64,000 bases of DNA from Pseudomonadota bacterium (GCA_018817385.1 JAHIUA010000005.1:124001-188000); one strand, 5' to 3'; positions 47,923 to 58,423 are shown, counted from the first letter of the stretch. A program made the numbers and translations. Notes: generated from the sequence alone by a model not told the origin.

Positions 47923-49125
47923 TTATCTTTCCAGAATAAAAAGATATCCTCCAATCCATTCGCCTTTTTCCTGTCGCAGCTTGGAAAAATGCTGATCACG
48001 GATAGTCCATCCTGTTTTATGACTGATCTCCTGGATATATTGGGGAGAATGGCCAAAACGGCCTGTCTTTTTGAGTTCAAAACTGTGGCTGTCTGATTCT
48101 TCCACGGAAAAAAGAAAGAGTCCTTGTGGTGTTATTGTTTGGTAACATTTTTCAAATATCGTTTCAAGATCACCCAGATAGGTAAATACATCGGCAGCCA
48201 CGATGAGATCTGGAGAGTGTTGCGTGGCGCTGAGGTACTTGCTGATGTCACTTTTTATGAGATCGTCGTAAATCTTTTTTTCTCTTGCGATGGCGAGCAT
48301 TTCCTGCGAGATGTCCACTCCGATAACACGTTTGCAGGATGGTGAAAATTGTTCAGCGGCTAAACCTGTACCGCAGCCGAGATCAAGACAAAGCTCTCGC
48401 TGGTCGTGAGGACAGAGAGAAGAGTATCTTTCCCAAATACTTTTAGGCGTCTTGTAGGCGAGTTTTTCAACCAGACTGTGATCAAACTCCTGGGCATAAT
48501 TATCAAAAACAGTCTCTACATATTCCAGGGGGGCCCTGTCAGGGGTTATTCCGCAAAGGGAATCGAGCATATGTCTGGCCGCCTGGTGTTCGGGGTTTAA
48601 GGTGAGGAGACGACGATAGAGTTCTTCAGCTTTCTTGGTGTCACCTGTTTTGTGACAGAGATAGGCAAAATTGTTCAGGGTGGAGGCGTGGTTCGGATCT
48701 TTTTCCAGAATGGAATCATAGAGGAGTGCGGCCTGGGAGAACTGGCTCAGATCCTGATAACAGAGCCCCAGGTTATAAAGGGTGCCCAGGTCATGGTCGC
48801 CTGACCGAAAAGCCAGCTCAAAAGAGCCAGCGGCATCCTGGAGTTGTCCTAACCGTCGGAAGTTGAGTCCGCGATTGAAATGGATGTCAGGATCTTCAGG
48901 ACAGAGCGTGGAAGCCCTGCGGTAGTGTTCTTCTGCCTCCTCATACTGTTCCTGGTCATAGAGAGCAAGTCCGCAGTTGAAGTGGAGTTGGGGAAGATTG
49001 GGGAGAACAGACAGTAGATTTTTATACTCTTTCACTGCTTCGTCAAGAGCACCTTTTTCATGGAGTAGACAGGCCTTGTTGACCTGTTTCTCGATGTCTT
49101 TGGGAGTGAGTGTTTGTTTGGTCAT
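47923..49125 (-). CDS. TPR-SAM methyltransferase fusion
   Basis: 400 residues. About five TPR repeats at the N-terminus (20-190: LPQLHFNCGLALYDQEQYEEA, DPDIHFNRGLNFRRLGQ), then a class I methyltransferase with motif I LDLGCGTGLAAEQF and motif II GVDISQEMLAIA. Substrate unknown; the TPRs probably bring a protein partner. The architecture resembles TPR-methyltransferases of Proteobacteria. No clear Shine-Dalgarno. Confidence 0.85.
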   Translation of the reverse strand: MTKQTLTPKDIEKQVNKACLLHEKGALDEAVKEYKNLLSVLPNLPQLHFNCGLALYDQEQYEEAEEHYRRASTLCPEDPDIHFNRGLNFRRLGQLQDAAGSFELAFRSGDHDLGTLYNLGLCYQDLSQFSQAALLYDSILEKDPNHASTLNNFAYLCHKTGDTKKAEELYRRLLTLNPEHQAARHMLDSLCGITPDRAPLEYVETVFDNYAQEFDHSLVEKLAYKTPKSIWERYSSLCPHDQRELCLDLGCGTGLAAEQFSPSCKRVIGVDISQEMLAIAREKKIYDDLIKSDISKYLSATQHSPDLIVAADVFTYLGDLETIFEKCYQTITPQGLFLFSVEESDSHSFELKKTGRFGHSPQYIQEISHKTGWTIRDQHFSKLRQEKGEWIGGYLFILER

Positions 49126-49297
49126 GGGAATTGAAAATTGACAATTGGAAATCAGGAGAAAAGGAGGAATAGGACTAATTCAAATTGACGAAATTACGTT
49201 ACTGGTTGTATCATGTACTGTTTATCTTTAAGTAAGTCAAGCTCATGGCCCTGACTCATGAGCCGCTGAATCCTATTCGTTAACCTGGTGATAGGCT

Positions 49298-50680
49298 ATG
49301 GGAACTATAGAAAAAAGAGAGCTTATCGGTAAGGAAGGAAATGTTCTTCTCGATATGATTCGAAGATTGAACCGTCGTAATGCCACCGATAATCTCCTTA
49401 AGTTGATAGTCAAAACCCATCCAGCCGACATGGCCTGGGTTTTCAGGCATCTTTCCGAGCAGGAACGTCACGAGGTCTTCAATATCCTGGCCCAAACCAG
49501 TCAGGTGGGAGAATTCCTCAGCGAACTTGATGAATCCATCATGGTTGCTCTGGTTGAAAAGCTTACTCCCAAGTTTATGGCCGATGTGTTGAGCAAGATG
49601 GCCTCGAATAATGCCGTCGATCTCATTGAGGCCCTTCCTCCTGATTTTGCCGCCGACATCCGCAAACATATGGAAAAGGCGGATAGGGAAGAGGTTGATG
49701 AGCTTCTTCAATATCATCCGGAGACCGCTGGCGGTATCATGTCTCCAGATTTCATGTATCTTAACGAAGAATTGAGTGTTGGTGAGGCCATTGCCAAGGT
49801 CCAGAAACGCAGTGAAGAAAAGAAGATGGTCTTCTACCTCTATATCACCTTTGGCGATGGTAAGCTGGCAGGAGTCGTCTCCCTGCGTGAACTGCTGACC
49901 AATCCACCGCACAGGCAGTTGAAAAACATTATGCGGCCCAATGTGATTGCAGTAACAACTGACATGGATCAGGAAGAGGTTGCCCATATTATTTCCCAGT
50001 ATAACATCCTGGCCGTTCCTGTTGTTGATTCCAGTTATAACCTTATAGGGATTGTAACCGTCGATGATATCATTGATGTTATACGGGAAGAGGCCACCGA
50101 GGATTTCCTGCAAATGGCTGGAGCCGGTAAAGACAGAGAGATTTTACTCAAGTCTACTCTGGAAAATGCCATGCTTCGCGCTCCCTGGCTTTTTGCTTCA
50201 TGGCTTGGTGGTGTCATGGCGCTTTTGATTATCGGTGCTTTTGAAGAGGAACTGAGCCAGGTCCTTGCCCTTGCTGCTTTTATTCCTATAGTAATGGGTA
50301 TGGGAGGAAATATTGCTACCCAGTCTTCCACCATCGTCGTCCGGGGAATAGCCACCGGTCGCATCAATATGGATGAGTTCTTTAAACTTGTTTTTAAAGA
50401 GATGCGGGTTGGAGTGATTCTTGGCGTATTATACGGTGGATTTCTCGGAGTTCTGGCCTATTTTGGCTACGCCGAACCCCGGCTCCTTGGGGTGGTTGTG
50501 GGCCTGTCAATCTTTTTTTCCATGGTTATGGCAGCCACGGTAGGGACCATGATTCCGCTGGTCCTGAAGCGTTTTGACATTGATGCCGCAATAGCCACAG
50601 GGCCTTTTGTCACCACTTCCATCGATATCCTCGGGGTCTCGGCCTATTTTATGATTGCCAAGTTTTTTCTTAACCTCTGA
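49298..50680 (+). CDS. mgtE: Magnesium transporter MgtE
   Basis: 460 residues. N-domain superhelix (about 20-135), paired CBS domains (about 140-260), then five membrane helices (about 290-460) with the ion-pore region (GMGGNIATQSSTIVVRGIATG and GTMIPLVLKRFDIDAA). The CBS pair gates the channel by binding cytosolic Mg2+. The DegS-like gene begins 17 bp downstream. Confidence 0.94.
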   Translation: MGTIEKRELIGKEGNVLLDMIRRLNRRNATDNLLKLIVKTHPADMAWVFRHLSEQERHEVFNILAQTSQVGEFLSELDESIMVALVEKLTPKFMADVLSKMASNNAVDLIEALPPDFAADIRKHMEKADREEVDELLQYHPETAGGIMSPDFMYLNEELSVGEAIAKVQKRSEEKKMVFYLYITFGDGKLAGVVSLRELLTNPPHRQLKNIMRPNVIAVTTDMDQEEVAHIISQYNILAVPVVDSSYNLIGIVTVDDIIDVIREEATEDFLQMAGAGKDREILLKSTLENAMLRAPWLFASWLGGVMALLIIGAFEEELSQVLALAAFIPIVMGMGGNIATQSSTIVVRGIATGRINMDEFFKLVFKEMRVGVILGVLYGGFLGVLAYFGYAEPRLLGVVVGLSIFFSMVMAATVGTMIPLVLKRFDIDAAIATGPFVTTSIDILGVSAYFMIAKFFLNL

Positions 50681-50697
50681 ATGAGTTATTTCTTGTT

Positions 50698-51810
50698 ATG
50701 TCAAGCCCTTCTCCAAATAAAATTTCTCCTTTTGCCATACTTATTCTCATCTTTCTCGCTTTCTGGCTGCTGTTCAAACCAATGCAGAACGGAGGTCTTG
50801 ATTCTACAGCAGAGCCCAGGGCTGTCACGGCCCGCGGCGATTTGGCCGCAGATGAACAAAATACCATCGAACTCTTTAAGAGTGTTTCTCCCTCAGTGGT
50901 TTATATTACCAGTATTGCATTGCGCAGGGATCTCTTTTCCCTCAATGCTGTCGAAATTCCTCAGGGGACGGGATCGGGGTTTGTCTGGGACAATAAGGGA
51001 CGCATCGTTACAAATTATCACGTAATCAGCGATGCCGGCAGGATCGAAGTAACCATGGCAGACAATAGTAGATGGAAAGCTGTGTTGATAGGCGCGGCTC
51101 CAGATAAGGACCTGGCTGTACTGCAGATCGATGCACCGACCAGCCTATTGAAGCCTATTCCTGTCGGAGAGTCAGATGAACTGCTGGTGGGACAAAAGGT
51201 GTTTGCCATTGGCAATCCGTTTGGTCTTGATCAAACCATTACCTCAGGAATTATTTCAGCCCTGGGCCGGGAGATAAAATCTATTACCGGGCGAATGATT
51301 CGGAATATGATCCAGACAGATGCGGCAATCAATCCCGGGAACTCCGGAGGGCCGCTTCTGGACAGTGCCGGAAGATTGATCGGAGTCAATACTGCCATTT
51401 TCAGTCCCTCCGGGGCCTATGCCGGGATTGGTTTCGCCGTACCGGTGCAGGAGGTCAACGCGGTTATTCCTCAACTTATTCGTGATGGGAGGCTCATTAA
51501 ACCTGGTATCGCCGCTTCCTTGGCTGATGCTCGTCTGGTCAAACGCTTAGGGGTGGAAGGTGTCTTGATACTGGGGGTGGAACCCCAGGGACCTGCCCAC
51601 AAGGCAGGGTTGAGACCTACTAAACAGTTTGGTAACGAGATCATACTCGGTGATATTATCACCCACATCAACGGGAAGAGTGTCCACTCCTATGACGATG
51701 TTCGTACTGAACTGGAGCGTTTTCAGGTGGGAGAGGAAGTCTCGTTGACCATTATCAGGGGCGGACTCAGTATGGAGGTCCCGCTTCGTCTGGCTGCCCT
51801 CGATAACTGA
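50698..51810 (+). CDS. DegS/HtrA-type serine protease with one PDZ domain
   Basis: 370 residues. One N-terminal membrane anchor (about 10-27), trypsin-like domain with His in NYHVIS, Asp in DKDLAVL and Ser in NPGNSGGPLL, then a single PDZ domain (about 270-365). One transmembrane helix plus one PDZ gives the DegS layout rather than the two-PDZ DegP. Periplasmic side of the inner membrane. Follows mgtE by 17 bp, so probably the same transcript. Confidence 0.92.
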   Translation: MSSPSPNKISPFAILILIFLAFWLLFKPMQNGGLDSTAEPRAVTARGDLAADEQNTIELFKSVSPSVVYITSIALRRDLFSLNAVEIPQGTGSGFVWDNKGRIVTNYHVISDAGRIEVTMADNSRWKAVLIGAAPDKDLAVLQIDAPTSLLKPIPVGESDELLVGQKVFAIGNPFGLDQTITSGIISALGREIKSITGRMIRNMIQTDAAINPGNSGGPLLDSAGRLIGVNTAIFSPSGAYAGIGFAVPVQEVNAVIPQLIRDGRLIKPGIAASLADARLVKRLGVEGVLILGVEPQGPAHKAGLRPTKQFGNEIILGDIITHINGKSVHSYDDVRTELERFQVGEEVSLTIIRGGLSMEVPLRLAALDN

Positions 51811-52181
51811 TGGCTGCCGTGGCTAAACAGAATTTTCGGCCAAAGTCGAGGACTGGGGAGCTGAAAAACATCCCGCAACGCTGAGAGATGCACTCCGCAG
51901 CCAAGAGAGAGGAGCATTTTTCAGATTCTCCTGGGGAAAAAATTGGCTGAAGAATCGAACCAGGAAAAATGGTCTGCTCCCTCCTTCTCTCAAGGGCATT
52001 ACTCCATGATACCCATTGACATTCAGCGCTGAGCCTTTGTTAGAAAAGAACATGGCCGGAGTAATGCCCGGAACGGCATAGGGTCCGCAAGGAAACGGAT
52101 GAAAACGGCCAGGTCATTTCGTAACGGATCCTGAGCTGTTTTGCTGTCTCCATGGGGAGTGCGTTTGGGGGCAAGCAAAAT
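51811..52181. other. 371-bp gene-free convergent region
   Basis: Begins with the degenerate repeat core ATTTTCGGCCAAAGTCGAGG (51832-51851). Contains a perfect 12-bp inverted repeat GGGCATTACTCC (51994-52005) / GGAGTAATGCCC (52058-52069) separated by 52 nt. No gene recognised. Confidence 0.55.
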
Positions 52182-53228
52182 TTATTTTTTTCTTCCTTTA
52201 CTCAGTATCTCTCGATTCATCTTTCTGGCAAGCTCTCTCATGTTTGTTGTCCTGTCTGATTCATCCATAATTTCCCTGCCCACGATTTCTTCGATGATAT
52301 CTTCCATGGAAATAACGCCGGTTACTGCACCATATTCATCGACTACGACAAAGAGGTGTTGGCGTCGGTCGAAGAATTCAATGAGGATACGATTAAGAGG
52401 GGACGTTTCAGCTACAAAGTGAGCAGGTGACATGAGTTCTGTCAAGGGGATGGAATGGTTTTGCTCGGCAGCTGCCAAGAGGACATCCTTACGGAGGATG
52501 ATACCGGTCACGTTGTTGGGCTCGTCCCTGTAAACCGGTACTCGGCTGTGGCTGGAAAGCTGTGGCTCATTTGTCATGGCCTCAGCAACAGTCATGGCTT
52601 CGTTGAGGGAGACAGTGACGGTCCTCGGAGTCATGACATCACGAACGGTCCTGGTGCCAAGTTCGAGAATATTACTGATCACCCGCTCCTGTTGCACTTC
52701 GATATGGCCAGACTGCCTGGAGAGAGCGGCAATGGTCTGCAGCTCTTCTGCGGAAATGCTATCCGTATCCTTGGGTTGAGGGATTAATCTGGTCATTATC
52801 TGACAGAGCCAGACAATAGGTTTGAGTAAGACAATCATCCAGTGCAAGGGAAAGGCAATGTAGGGCGCCAGTGCAACCGCATAGCTCACACCGATGGTCT
52901 TGGGCAAGATTTCTGAAAAGAGAAGAATAATCAGGGTGAAAATTGCCGAAAAAACAAAGAGGTTCTCTTTGCCAAAAACAACGGCTGCCGCTGCTCCTGC
53001 CACCGCCGCACCAAGGGTGTGGGCGATAGTATTCAGAGTGAGAATGGCAGTGATCGATTCATCAATGTCCTCGCGTAATGTTTGCAGGCGTGCAGCAGAT
53101 TGATGACCTGCCTTTTTCAGCATTTCGATTTGACTGTTTGAAATTGAATAGAGAACGGCTTCCAGAATCGAGCAGAATGCAGAAAGGGTCACTGCAAGGG
53201 TTACTGAAAGAATGAGTGTGCTGGTCAA
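52182..53228 (-). CDS. CNNM (DUF21)-CBS membrane protein
   Basis: 348 residues, start TTG 53228 justified by AAGGAGAAG at ideal spacing. DUF21/CNNM transmembrane domain (about 1-170) and a CBS pair (about 200-320; GIILRKDVL, FDRRQHLFVVVDEYGAVTG). The C-terminal CorC/HlyC domain present in many relatives is absent, and the protein ends shortly after the CBS pair with a basic tail. Likely Mg2+ efflux or related ion transport, as the CNNM family does. Confidence 0.88.
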   Translation of the reverse strand: MTSTLILSVTLAVTLSAFCSILEAVLYSISNSQIEMLKKAGHQSAARLQTLREDIDESITAILTLNTIAHTLGAAVAGAAAAVVFGKENLFVFSAIFTLIILLFSEILPKTIGVSYAVALAPYIAFPLHWMIVLLKPIVWLCQIMTRLIPQPKDTDSISAEELQTIAALSRQSGHIEVQQERVISNILELGTRTVRDVMTPRTVTVSLNEAMTVAEAMTNEPQLSSHSRVPVYRDEPNNVTGIILRKDVLLAAAEQNHSIPLTELMSPAHFVAETSPLNRILIEFFDRRQHLFVVVDEYGAVTGVISMEDIIEEIVGREIMDESDRTTNMRELARKMNREILSKGRKK

Positions 53229-53422
53229 AATCTTCTCCTTGGGCTGGGGGCGTGAATGAACAATAACATACAGACAGCATTGACAATAGTTTTGACGATT
53301 AGGCTAACTATACCGTTATTTTACTTCTTTGCCAAATAGATGTGAACGGCTATAGTAGATGGTGTGTTTTTTAATAGCCTCCTTTTTGTTGACCATACCT
53401 GATAGCTAGTGGAGATAAGAGA

Positions 53423-54946
53423 ATGACCATGACTGAATTGATACTGACCGAGGAAAAACCTGAGGATTTTTCCGGTGACCTCCTCGTATGTTGTTTTGAA
53501 CAGGATAAAAAAGAAAAAGTAAAAGAAGGCCGATCTCCTGTGGGAAAAGAGTTGAAAAAGGCAATAGCTTTAGGGGATTTTCAGGGAAAGGAAGGTGATG
53601 TCCTGGTTCTCTATCCACAGTTCGCAGAAAAACAGAAGATATCAGCAAAACGATTACTTTTAGTCGGTCTGGGCAAACAAGAGGCCGATAACCTCAGTGC
53701 AACGCGTGAGCGATGTCGTTGTTGTGGGGGGACCATTGCCGTAAAAGCTGCTGAACTGAAGGCTGAAAAGCTTTTTCTCTGTCTCCCGGAAGTGGCAGGT
53801 TTGCAAGAAGAGGAGGTAGTCGAATGTCTTGTTGAGGGCATCCTCCTTGGAGATTATCGCTTTTTGAAATATAAAAAGCCTGACAAGAAAGAACCCGCTT
53901 TTCAGCGTATCAAAGAGCTTCAGATCAGCGCTTTAAGCAGCGGAAAGGGTTTGCGTCGGGGAATGCTCCACGGGCAGGAGGCTGCTTATGCAGGACGTAA
54001 GGCAAGGGATATGGCCAACGAACCTGGAAACGGCTGGACTCCGACAAGCTTTGCCGAATATGCCCAGACCCTTGCCAAAAAACACAAGATGCAATGCACT
54101 GTCTTGGATAAAAGGGACATGAAAGAGCTCAAGATGGGCGGTATCCTTGGTGTCAACCAGGGCTCTGCTGAACCACCGAAGATGGTTATTCTGGAATACC
54201 GTGCATCGAAAAAGGCTCAGACCATACTTTTTGTCGGGAAGGGACTGACTTTTGACTCAGGAGGTGTCAGTCTGAAGCCCTCGGCAGGCATGGAGGACAT
54301 GAAGTATGACATGTGCGGCGGGGCGGCAGTACTTTCCATGATGCAGGTGGTTGGTATCGAAAAACCCAATGTGAACATCGTAGCCATAATTCCTTCCACG
54401 GATAATATGCCAGGGGGTTCCGCTCTAAAACCTGGTGATATTATAAAACATTACGGAGGAATCACCTCAGAGATCGTCAACACCGATGCCGAGGGACGAC
54501 TCATCCTTGCAGATGCCCTTGCCTATGGAATAGAGAAATACCAACCAGCCTGCGTTGTTGATCTGGCAACATTGACCGGAGCCGTTATTCTCGGCCTGGG
54601 CCATCATCGTACCGGACTCCTTGGAAATAATCAGGATCTTGTTGATCGTCTGCTCGCAGCAGGAGAACGCACCGGTGAACCTCTCTGGCAACTTCCCTTG
54701 GATAAGGAGTATGGTAAACAGATTGAGTCTGATGTGGCCGATATCAAGAATGCCGGGGGACGCCCTGCTGGAACGATCACGGCTGCAGCATATCTCCAGA
54801 AATTTGTCGGAGATACCCCGTGGGCCCATATGGACATAGCCGGAACGGCATGGGATTTCACTAAGAAATCATATGTTCCCAAAGGACCATCCGGCACTGG
54901 GGTAAGAACTCTGATTGAGCTGGTGCGGAACTGGAAAAAATTCTGA
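53423..54946 (+). CDS. pepA: Leucyl aminopeptidase (M17)
   Basis: 507 residues. The catalytic C-terminal half has GKGLTFDSGGVSLKP (Lys, Asp), MKYDMCGGAAV and NTDAEGRLILADAL with the metal ligands and Arg. N-terminal domain about 1-165. Hexameric two-metal exopeptidase, cytoplasmic. GGAGATAAGAG precedes the ATG. Confidence 0.94.
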   Translation: MTMTELILTEEKPEDFSGDLLVCCFEQDKKEKVKEGRSPVGKELKKAIALGDFQGKEGDVLVLYPQFAEKQKISAKRLLLVGLGKQEADNLSATRERCRCCGGTIAVKAAELKAEKLFLCLPEVAGLQEEEVVECLVEGILLGDYRFLKYKKPDKKEPAFQRIKELQISALSSGKGLRRGMLHGQEAAYAGRKARDMANEPGNGWTPTSFAEYAQTLAKKHKMQCTVLDKRDMKELKMGGILGVNQGSAEPPKMVILEYRASKKAQTILFVGKGLTFDSGGVSLKPSAGMEDMKYDMCGGAAVLSMMQVVGIEKPNVNIVAIIPSTDNMPGGSALKPGDIIKHYGGITSEIVNTDAEGRLILADALAYGIEKYQPACVVDLATLTGAVILGLGHHRTGLLGNNQDLVDRLLAAGERTGEPLWQLPLDKEYGKQIESDVADIKNAGGRPAGTITAAAYLQKFVGDTPWAHMDIAGTAWDFTKKSYVPKGPSGTGVRTLIELVRNWKKF

Positions 54947-55064
54947 GACTACCCGGGTAGACAGAGAAGCGTTACTTCTGTTGCGTATGCGCAGAGATGA
55001 GAGCAGGGAAGCTCTTCTCTTGACGCTCAACGCTCAAATTTCAGAATGAGGAGGAGAGCAGAGA

Positions 55065-56876
55065 ATGAAGGAAAACGGTTTTCGCCTGCATACGAGTGAG
55101 CTGGACAAACTGGCCCAGCAGTTGCTAGAAATTGAAAATGAGCTTAACTCCAACATACCGGTAACTCTCTGGATCAGTGATTTGCATGGTGAGGGGGATC
55201 GCTTTATGGCCATCCTTCGTGGCCGTTTCGGGATGCTATATCAGACATGTCGGGAAGCTCTTCCCACCACCTTCAGTGTTGATAAAATTCAGTACCTCAC
55301 TCAAATCATTCGTAAGAAAAAGTATATTGAAGAAGAGCATATCCTGATGGACACTCAGGATGTGATCTTCTGTCTGGTCCAAATTCTAAAATACCGTTTG
55401 TCCAATATCAGGCACCGGACCAAAAATATCTTTCCCCCGGAGTTTCGTAATACCATTAAACGCTTGATTTCTGGACTTCCGGTGCCGGATCAGGTCTTTG
55501 AAGAAAAAGTGCTATCAGAACGATTGATATCTCACCTTGCCCATAGTATCAGGGAAATTTTGCTCGATCGTATCCTTGTATTGGGTGATATCTTTGATCG
55601 TGGCGCCCAGCCTGATAAAATTATTCGCATCCTTTCTTCCTTTGCCTACCGGGATATGGTTGATTATGTCTTTGGTAATCATGATATTTTGTGGATGGGA
55701 GCAGTCTCTGGCAATCAGTCACTGGTTGCTGAGGCCATGCGCATTACCTGTCGTTATGATCATTTTGAACTGATGGAACGGCTTCATTTTGACAGTTCCA
55801 AATTGGCTGCCTTTGCTGAAAAAAACTATCCAGTGGAGAAAATAACAGGCAAATTCAAGGCAAAAACCGGAAAGGGCAAGAGTATGGAAAAAGCCCTGGC
55901 AATTATTCAGTTTAAGCTTGAAGAACAGACCATAAAAAAATTTCCTGAATATGAGATGGAATCCAGGCTCTGGCTTGATCGTCTATCTGCAATGTTGAAG
56001 AAAGGAGAGACGGCAGGCCTCAATGATACTTATTTCCCGACCATTGACCTGGACGACCCGACAAAACTCACTGAAGAAGAGCAGGAGGTTATTGACGACC
56101 TTACCCTTCAGTTCACCCGCAACAGGAAAATCAAAAGACTGCTTAACTATTTTTTTAAGAAAGGGAAAACGTACCATATCCACAATAATATCCTCAATAT
56201 TCATGCCCTGATTCCCTCAAGGGCAGATGGCGAGTTTGAAGAATTTCTGGGACGATGGGGGAAGAAGTTACTTGATTTTATCCAGGAAACCATAGAGCGG
56301 GTTGGGGCGAGATACCTGAGAGAAGAGCCACAAGAGCCACAAGATCAGGCCCTGTTTTTCTATCTCTGGTGCGGGCCCAAGTCTCCATTTTTTGGTAAAC
56401 ACGCGATGAAGACATTTGAACGCTATTTTCTTCTGGATAAGGAAAGTCACACTGAGCAAACCCTGTATTGGAAGAAAAATCTGCAGACTGATTCATTCAA
56501 ACAGAAGTTGAAGGACGAGTTTGGCATCAAGCGTGTGGTCTTTGGCCATACACCGGTTGACTATCTGAAAGGGAATCAGATGGCTTCTGCTGACGGTGTG
56601 GCGATTAATGTCGATGGGGGGTTTGCCGCAGCCTATTATAATCGTGGTCATGCTCTGGTGCATACCCCCTATCAGCTTTTTGGTATTATCCTGCCGACTC
56701 CGGAAGAGATGCAGGAGGCAGCCAAAAAACTGGAATCCGCTCCCCTGGACATCGAACTCATTGATGAATTTCGACAGCCGATGAAGATCAAAGATACGGC
56801 ACAGGCTGTGTTGTTGAAACGACAGAGCAATGCGCTGTTGCGCCGGATTCGAGAGTTGAACTGTGAACCGAGCTAG
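55065..56876 (+). CDS. fbp: Class III fructose-1,6-bisphosphatase
   Basis: 603 residues, long type typical of class III. Calcineurin-like phosphoesterase motifs: [29 protein letters not shown] and a late [13 protein letters not shown]. This class is best known from Firmicutes and is also found in Deltaproteobacteria. Converts FBP to F6P in gluconeogenesis. GAGGAGGAG precedes the ATG. Followed by a GlpX-like gene that appears to lack catalytic residues. Confidence 0.93.
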   Translation: MKENGFRLHTSELDKLAQQLLEIENELNSNIPVTLWISDLHGEGDRFMAILRGRFGMLYQTCREALPTTFSVDKIQYLTQIIRKKKYIEEEHILMDTQDVIFCLVQILKYRLSNIRHRTKNIFPPEFRNTIKRLISGLPVPDQVFEEKVLSERLISHLAHSIREILLDRILVLGDIFDRGAQPDKIIRILSSFAYRDMVDYVFGNHDILWMGAVSGNQSLVAEAMRITCRYDHFELMERLHFDSSKLAAFAEKNYPVEKITGKFKAKTGKGKSMEKALAIIQFKLEEQTIKKFPEYEMESRLWLDRLSAMLKKGETAGLNDTYFPTIDLDDPTKLTEEEQEVIDDLTLQFTRNRKIKRLLNYFFKKGKTYHIHNNILNIHALIPSRADGEFEEFLGRWGKKLLDFIQETIERVGARYLREEPQEPQDQALFFYLWCGPKSPFFGKHAMKTFERYFLLDKESHTEQTLYWKKNLQTDSFKQKLKDEFGIKRVVFGHTPVDYLKGNQMASADGVAINVDGGFAAAYYNRGHALVHTPYQLFGIILPTPEEMQEAAKKLESAPLDIELIDEFRQPMKIKDTAQAVLLKRQSNALLRRIRELNCEPS

Positions 56877-57036
56877 GAGCTTGTTCGAGACATGTGGGGC
56901 ACCAGGTAGAGAATATTTTTTAGACCCTTTACCGGTATACTCAGCAAGAAATGAATGAGGGGCCTTCGTTCTGTTCCTTTCTTTAAATTAAATCATTATT
57001 TCTTTATGTTATGAAAATGTTATATCGGATCAAACT

Positions 57037-57987
57037 ATGAATATTAACTATGGAATGGAAATTGTCAGGGCAACCGAGATGGCGGCGCTCACTGCTGCCA
57101 GAATTCAGGGGCTTGGCAATCATGATGATATCCTGAGTCAGGCCAGAAAGGCTATTTTCAAGAGTCTGAACAGACTGATGATCAATGGGTCTGTTATCAA
57201 TGATCGTTTTGCCGGCCGGAAGGAAATTTATAAGTTTCCTTCCACCCTTGGGGAAGGGGGACCGGACATGGATCTGATGATAGTTGCTCTTGAGGCCCAA
57301 CATGCTGCCGCAGATGGTAGGAACAATGCCACTTCCTACACGGTTATTACAGAAGACGGTTCAATTCAGTCTATTCCTAATCTGCGGATGTATAAAATAG
57401 TTGTTGGTCCTGAGGTGGGTGGTGAGGTCATTGACATTAATCAGTCCCCTGCTGTAAATGTCAAACGGGTGGCCAGAGTTTTAAAAAAATACACAGATAA
57501 TGTGACAGTCTGTATCTTGAATCGGAAGCGGCATCAGGATCTGATAAGTGAGGTGAGAAGCTGTGGCGCACGAATAAAATTGATCGAAGAAGGTGAAATC
57601 TCAGGGTGTCTTGCCGCAATCAGCGGAGAAAAGGCCGATATCTATATGGGTTATGGGTATGCCCCTGAAGGCACCGTAGTCGCTGCTGCCATAAGTTGCC
57701 TGGGTGGCTACATGGAAGGGAAAATATCATATGAAAATGATTCGCATCGGCAAGAGGCCATAAATCGTGGTATCCATGACTTCGATAAGGTTTTCAGAGT
57801 CGAAGACCTGATCAAGTCCCGCAGGATTTCTTTTGCTGCAACCGGAGTAACTGATGGGGAATTTTTAGAAGGGGTGAGATTTACAGCAACGGGGGCCGTG
57901 ACCCACTCCTTTGTGGCCAGGAGTGAGACTCGCACCTATCGTAATCTGACAACCAGACACTTTTTTGACTATAATCCTGTGTTTTAA
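57037..57987 (+). CDS. Divergent GlpX-like protein lacking key active-site residues
   Basis: 316 residues. End-to-end similarity to class II FBPase GlpX: EIVRATEMAALTAARIQGLGN, YMGYGYAPEGTVVAAAI, SFAATGVTDGEFLEGVRF. The metal and catalytic positions differ: GRGD reads GLGN (Asn28), the GEGE motif is replaced near 55-58 (NDRF), and DPIEGT reads VALEAQ at 83-88 (only the Glu kept). EGT near the late metal site is retained. Catalysis is doubtful; a regulatory or altered-substrate role is possible. It lies 160 bp after a complete class III FBPase. Confidence 0.8.
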   Translation: MNINYGMEIVRATEMAALTAARIQGLGNHDDILSQARKAIFKSLNRLMINGSVINDRFAGRKEIYKFPSTLGEGGPDMDLMIVALEAQHAAADGRNNATSYTVITEDGSIQSIPNLRMYKIVVGPEVGGEVIDINQSPAVNVKRVARVLKKYTDNVTVCILNRKRHQDLISEVRSCGARIKLIEEGEISGCLAAISGEKADIYMGYGYAPEGTVVAAAISCLGGYMEGKISYENDSHRQEAINRGIHDFDKVFRVEDLIKSRRISFAATGVTDGEFLEGVRFTATGAVTHSFVARSETRTYRNLTTRHFFDYNPVF

Positions 57988-57994
57988 AGGTTCA

Positions 57995-58423
57995 TCACTG
58001 GGGTGAGTCTTTTTTCTTATATGGATTAAATCCCGGGTATAATTTTTCTGCACATTCTGGACAAATTCCATGACTGAATTTTGCTTCTGACCTTTCACCA
58101 ATATAGGATTCAATTTGATGCCAGCTCCCTTCTTCATCCCTGATTTTCTTACAGGAAGCACATATTGACAGAAATCCCTCAAGATATTTCATCCTCTTAA
58201 GAATCCTGCTGGTATATTTTATTATGATTCCCCCGAGTATCGCTATACTTATACTTTCGAATAATGATTCTCTCCAGTTTACCAGAGTAGCTTCTGCCCC
58301 AAAGAGAAAATAGGGGATATCCAATACTTCATCAATCCAAATAAGTAGTATTATCATGGTGATGGCCAGTATTTCATAGGTTATTATTCGCTTTGAAACA
58401 AAATATTTTCCTGGCGCTTCCAT
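57995..58423 (-). CDS. Two-helix membrane protein with a C-terminal CxxC domain
   Basis: 142 residues: helices about 13-33 and 50-67, then YLEGFLSICASCKKIRDEEG, WHQIESYIGERSEAKFSHG and ICPECAEKLYP. That cytoplasmic module is common at the ends of PAS sensor kinases and response regulators and carries two Cys pairs, probably for a metal. Here it stands as a stand-alone membrane protein. Function unknown. Confidence 0.72.
   Translation of the reverse strand: MEAPGKYFVSKRIITYEILAITMIILLIWIDEVLDIPYFLFGAEATLVNWRESLFESISIAILGGIIIKYTSRILKRMKYLEGFLSICASCKKIRDEEGSWHQIESYIGERSEAKFSHGICPECAEKLYPGFNPYKKKDSPQ

Noticed and set aside
49280-50113. 277-codon minus-strand ORF over mgtE
   Set aside because: Antisense to a complete MgtE.
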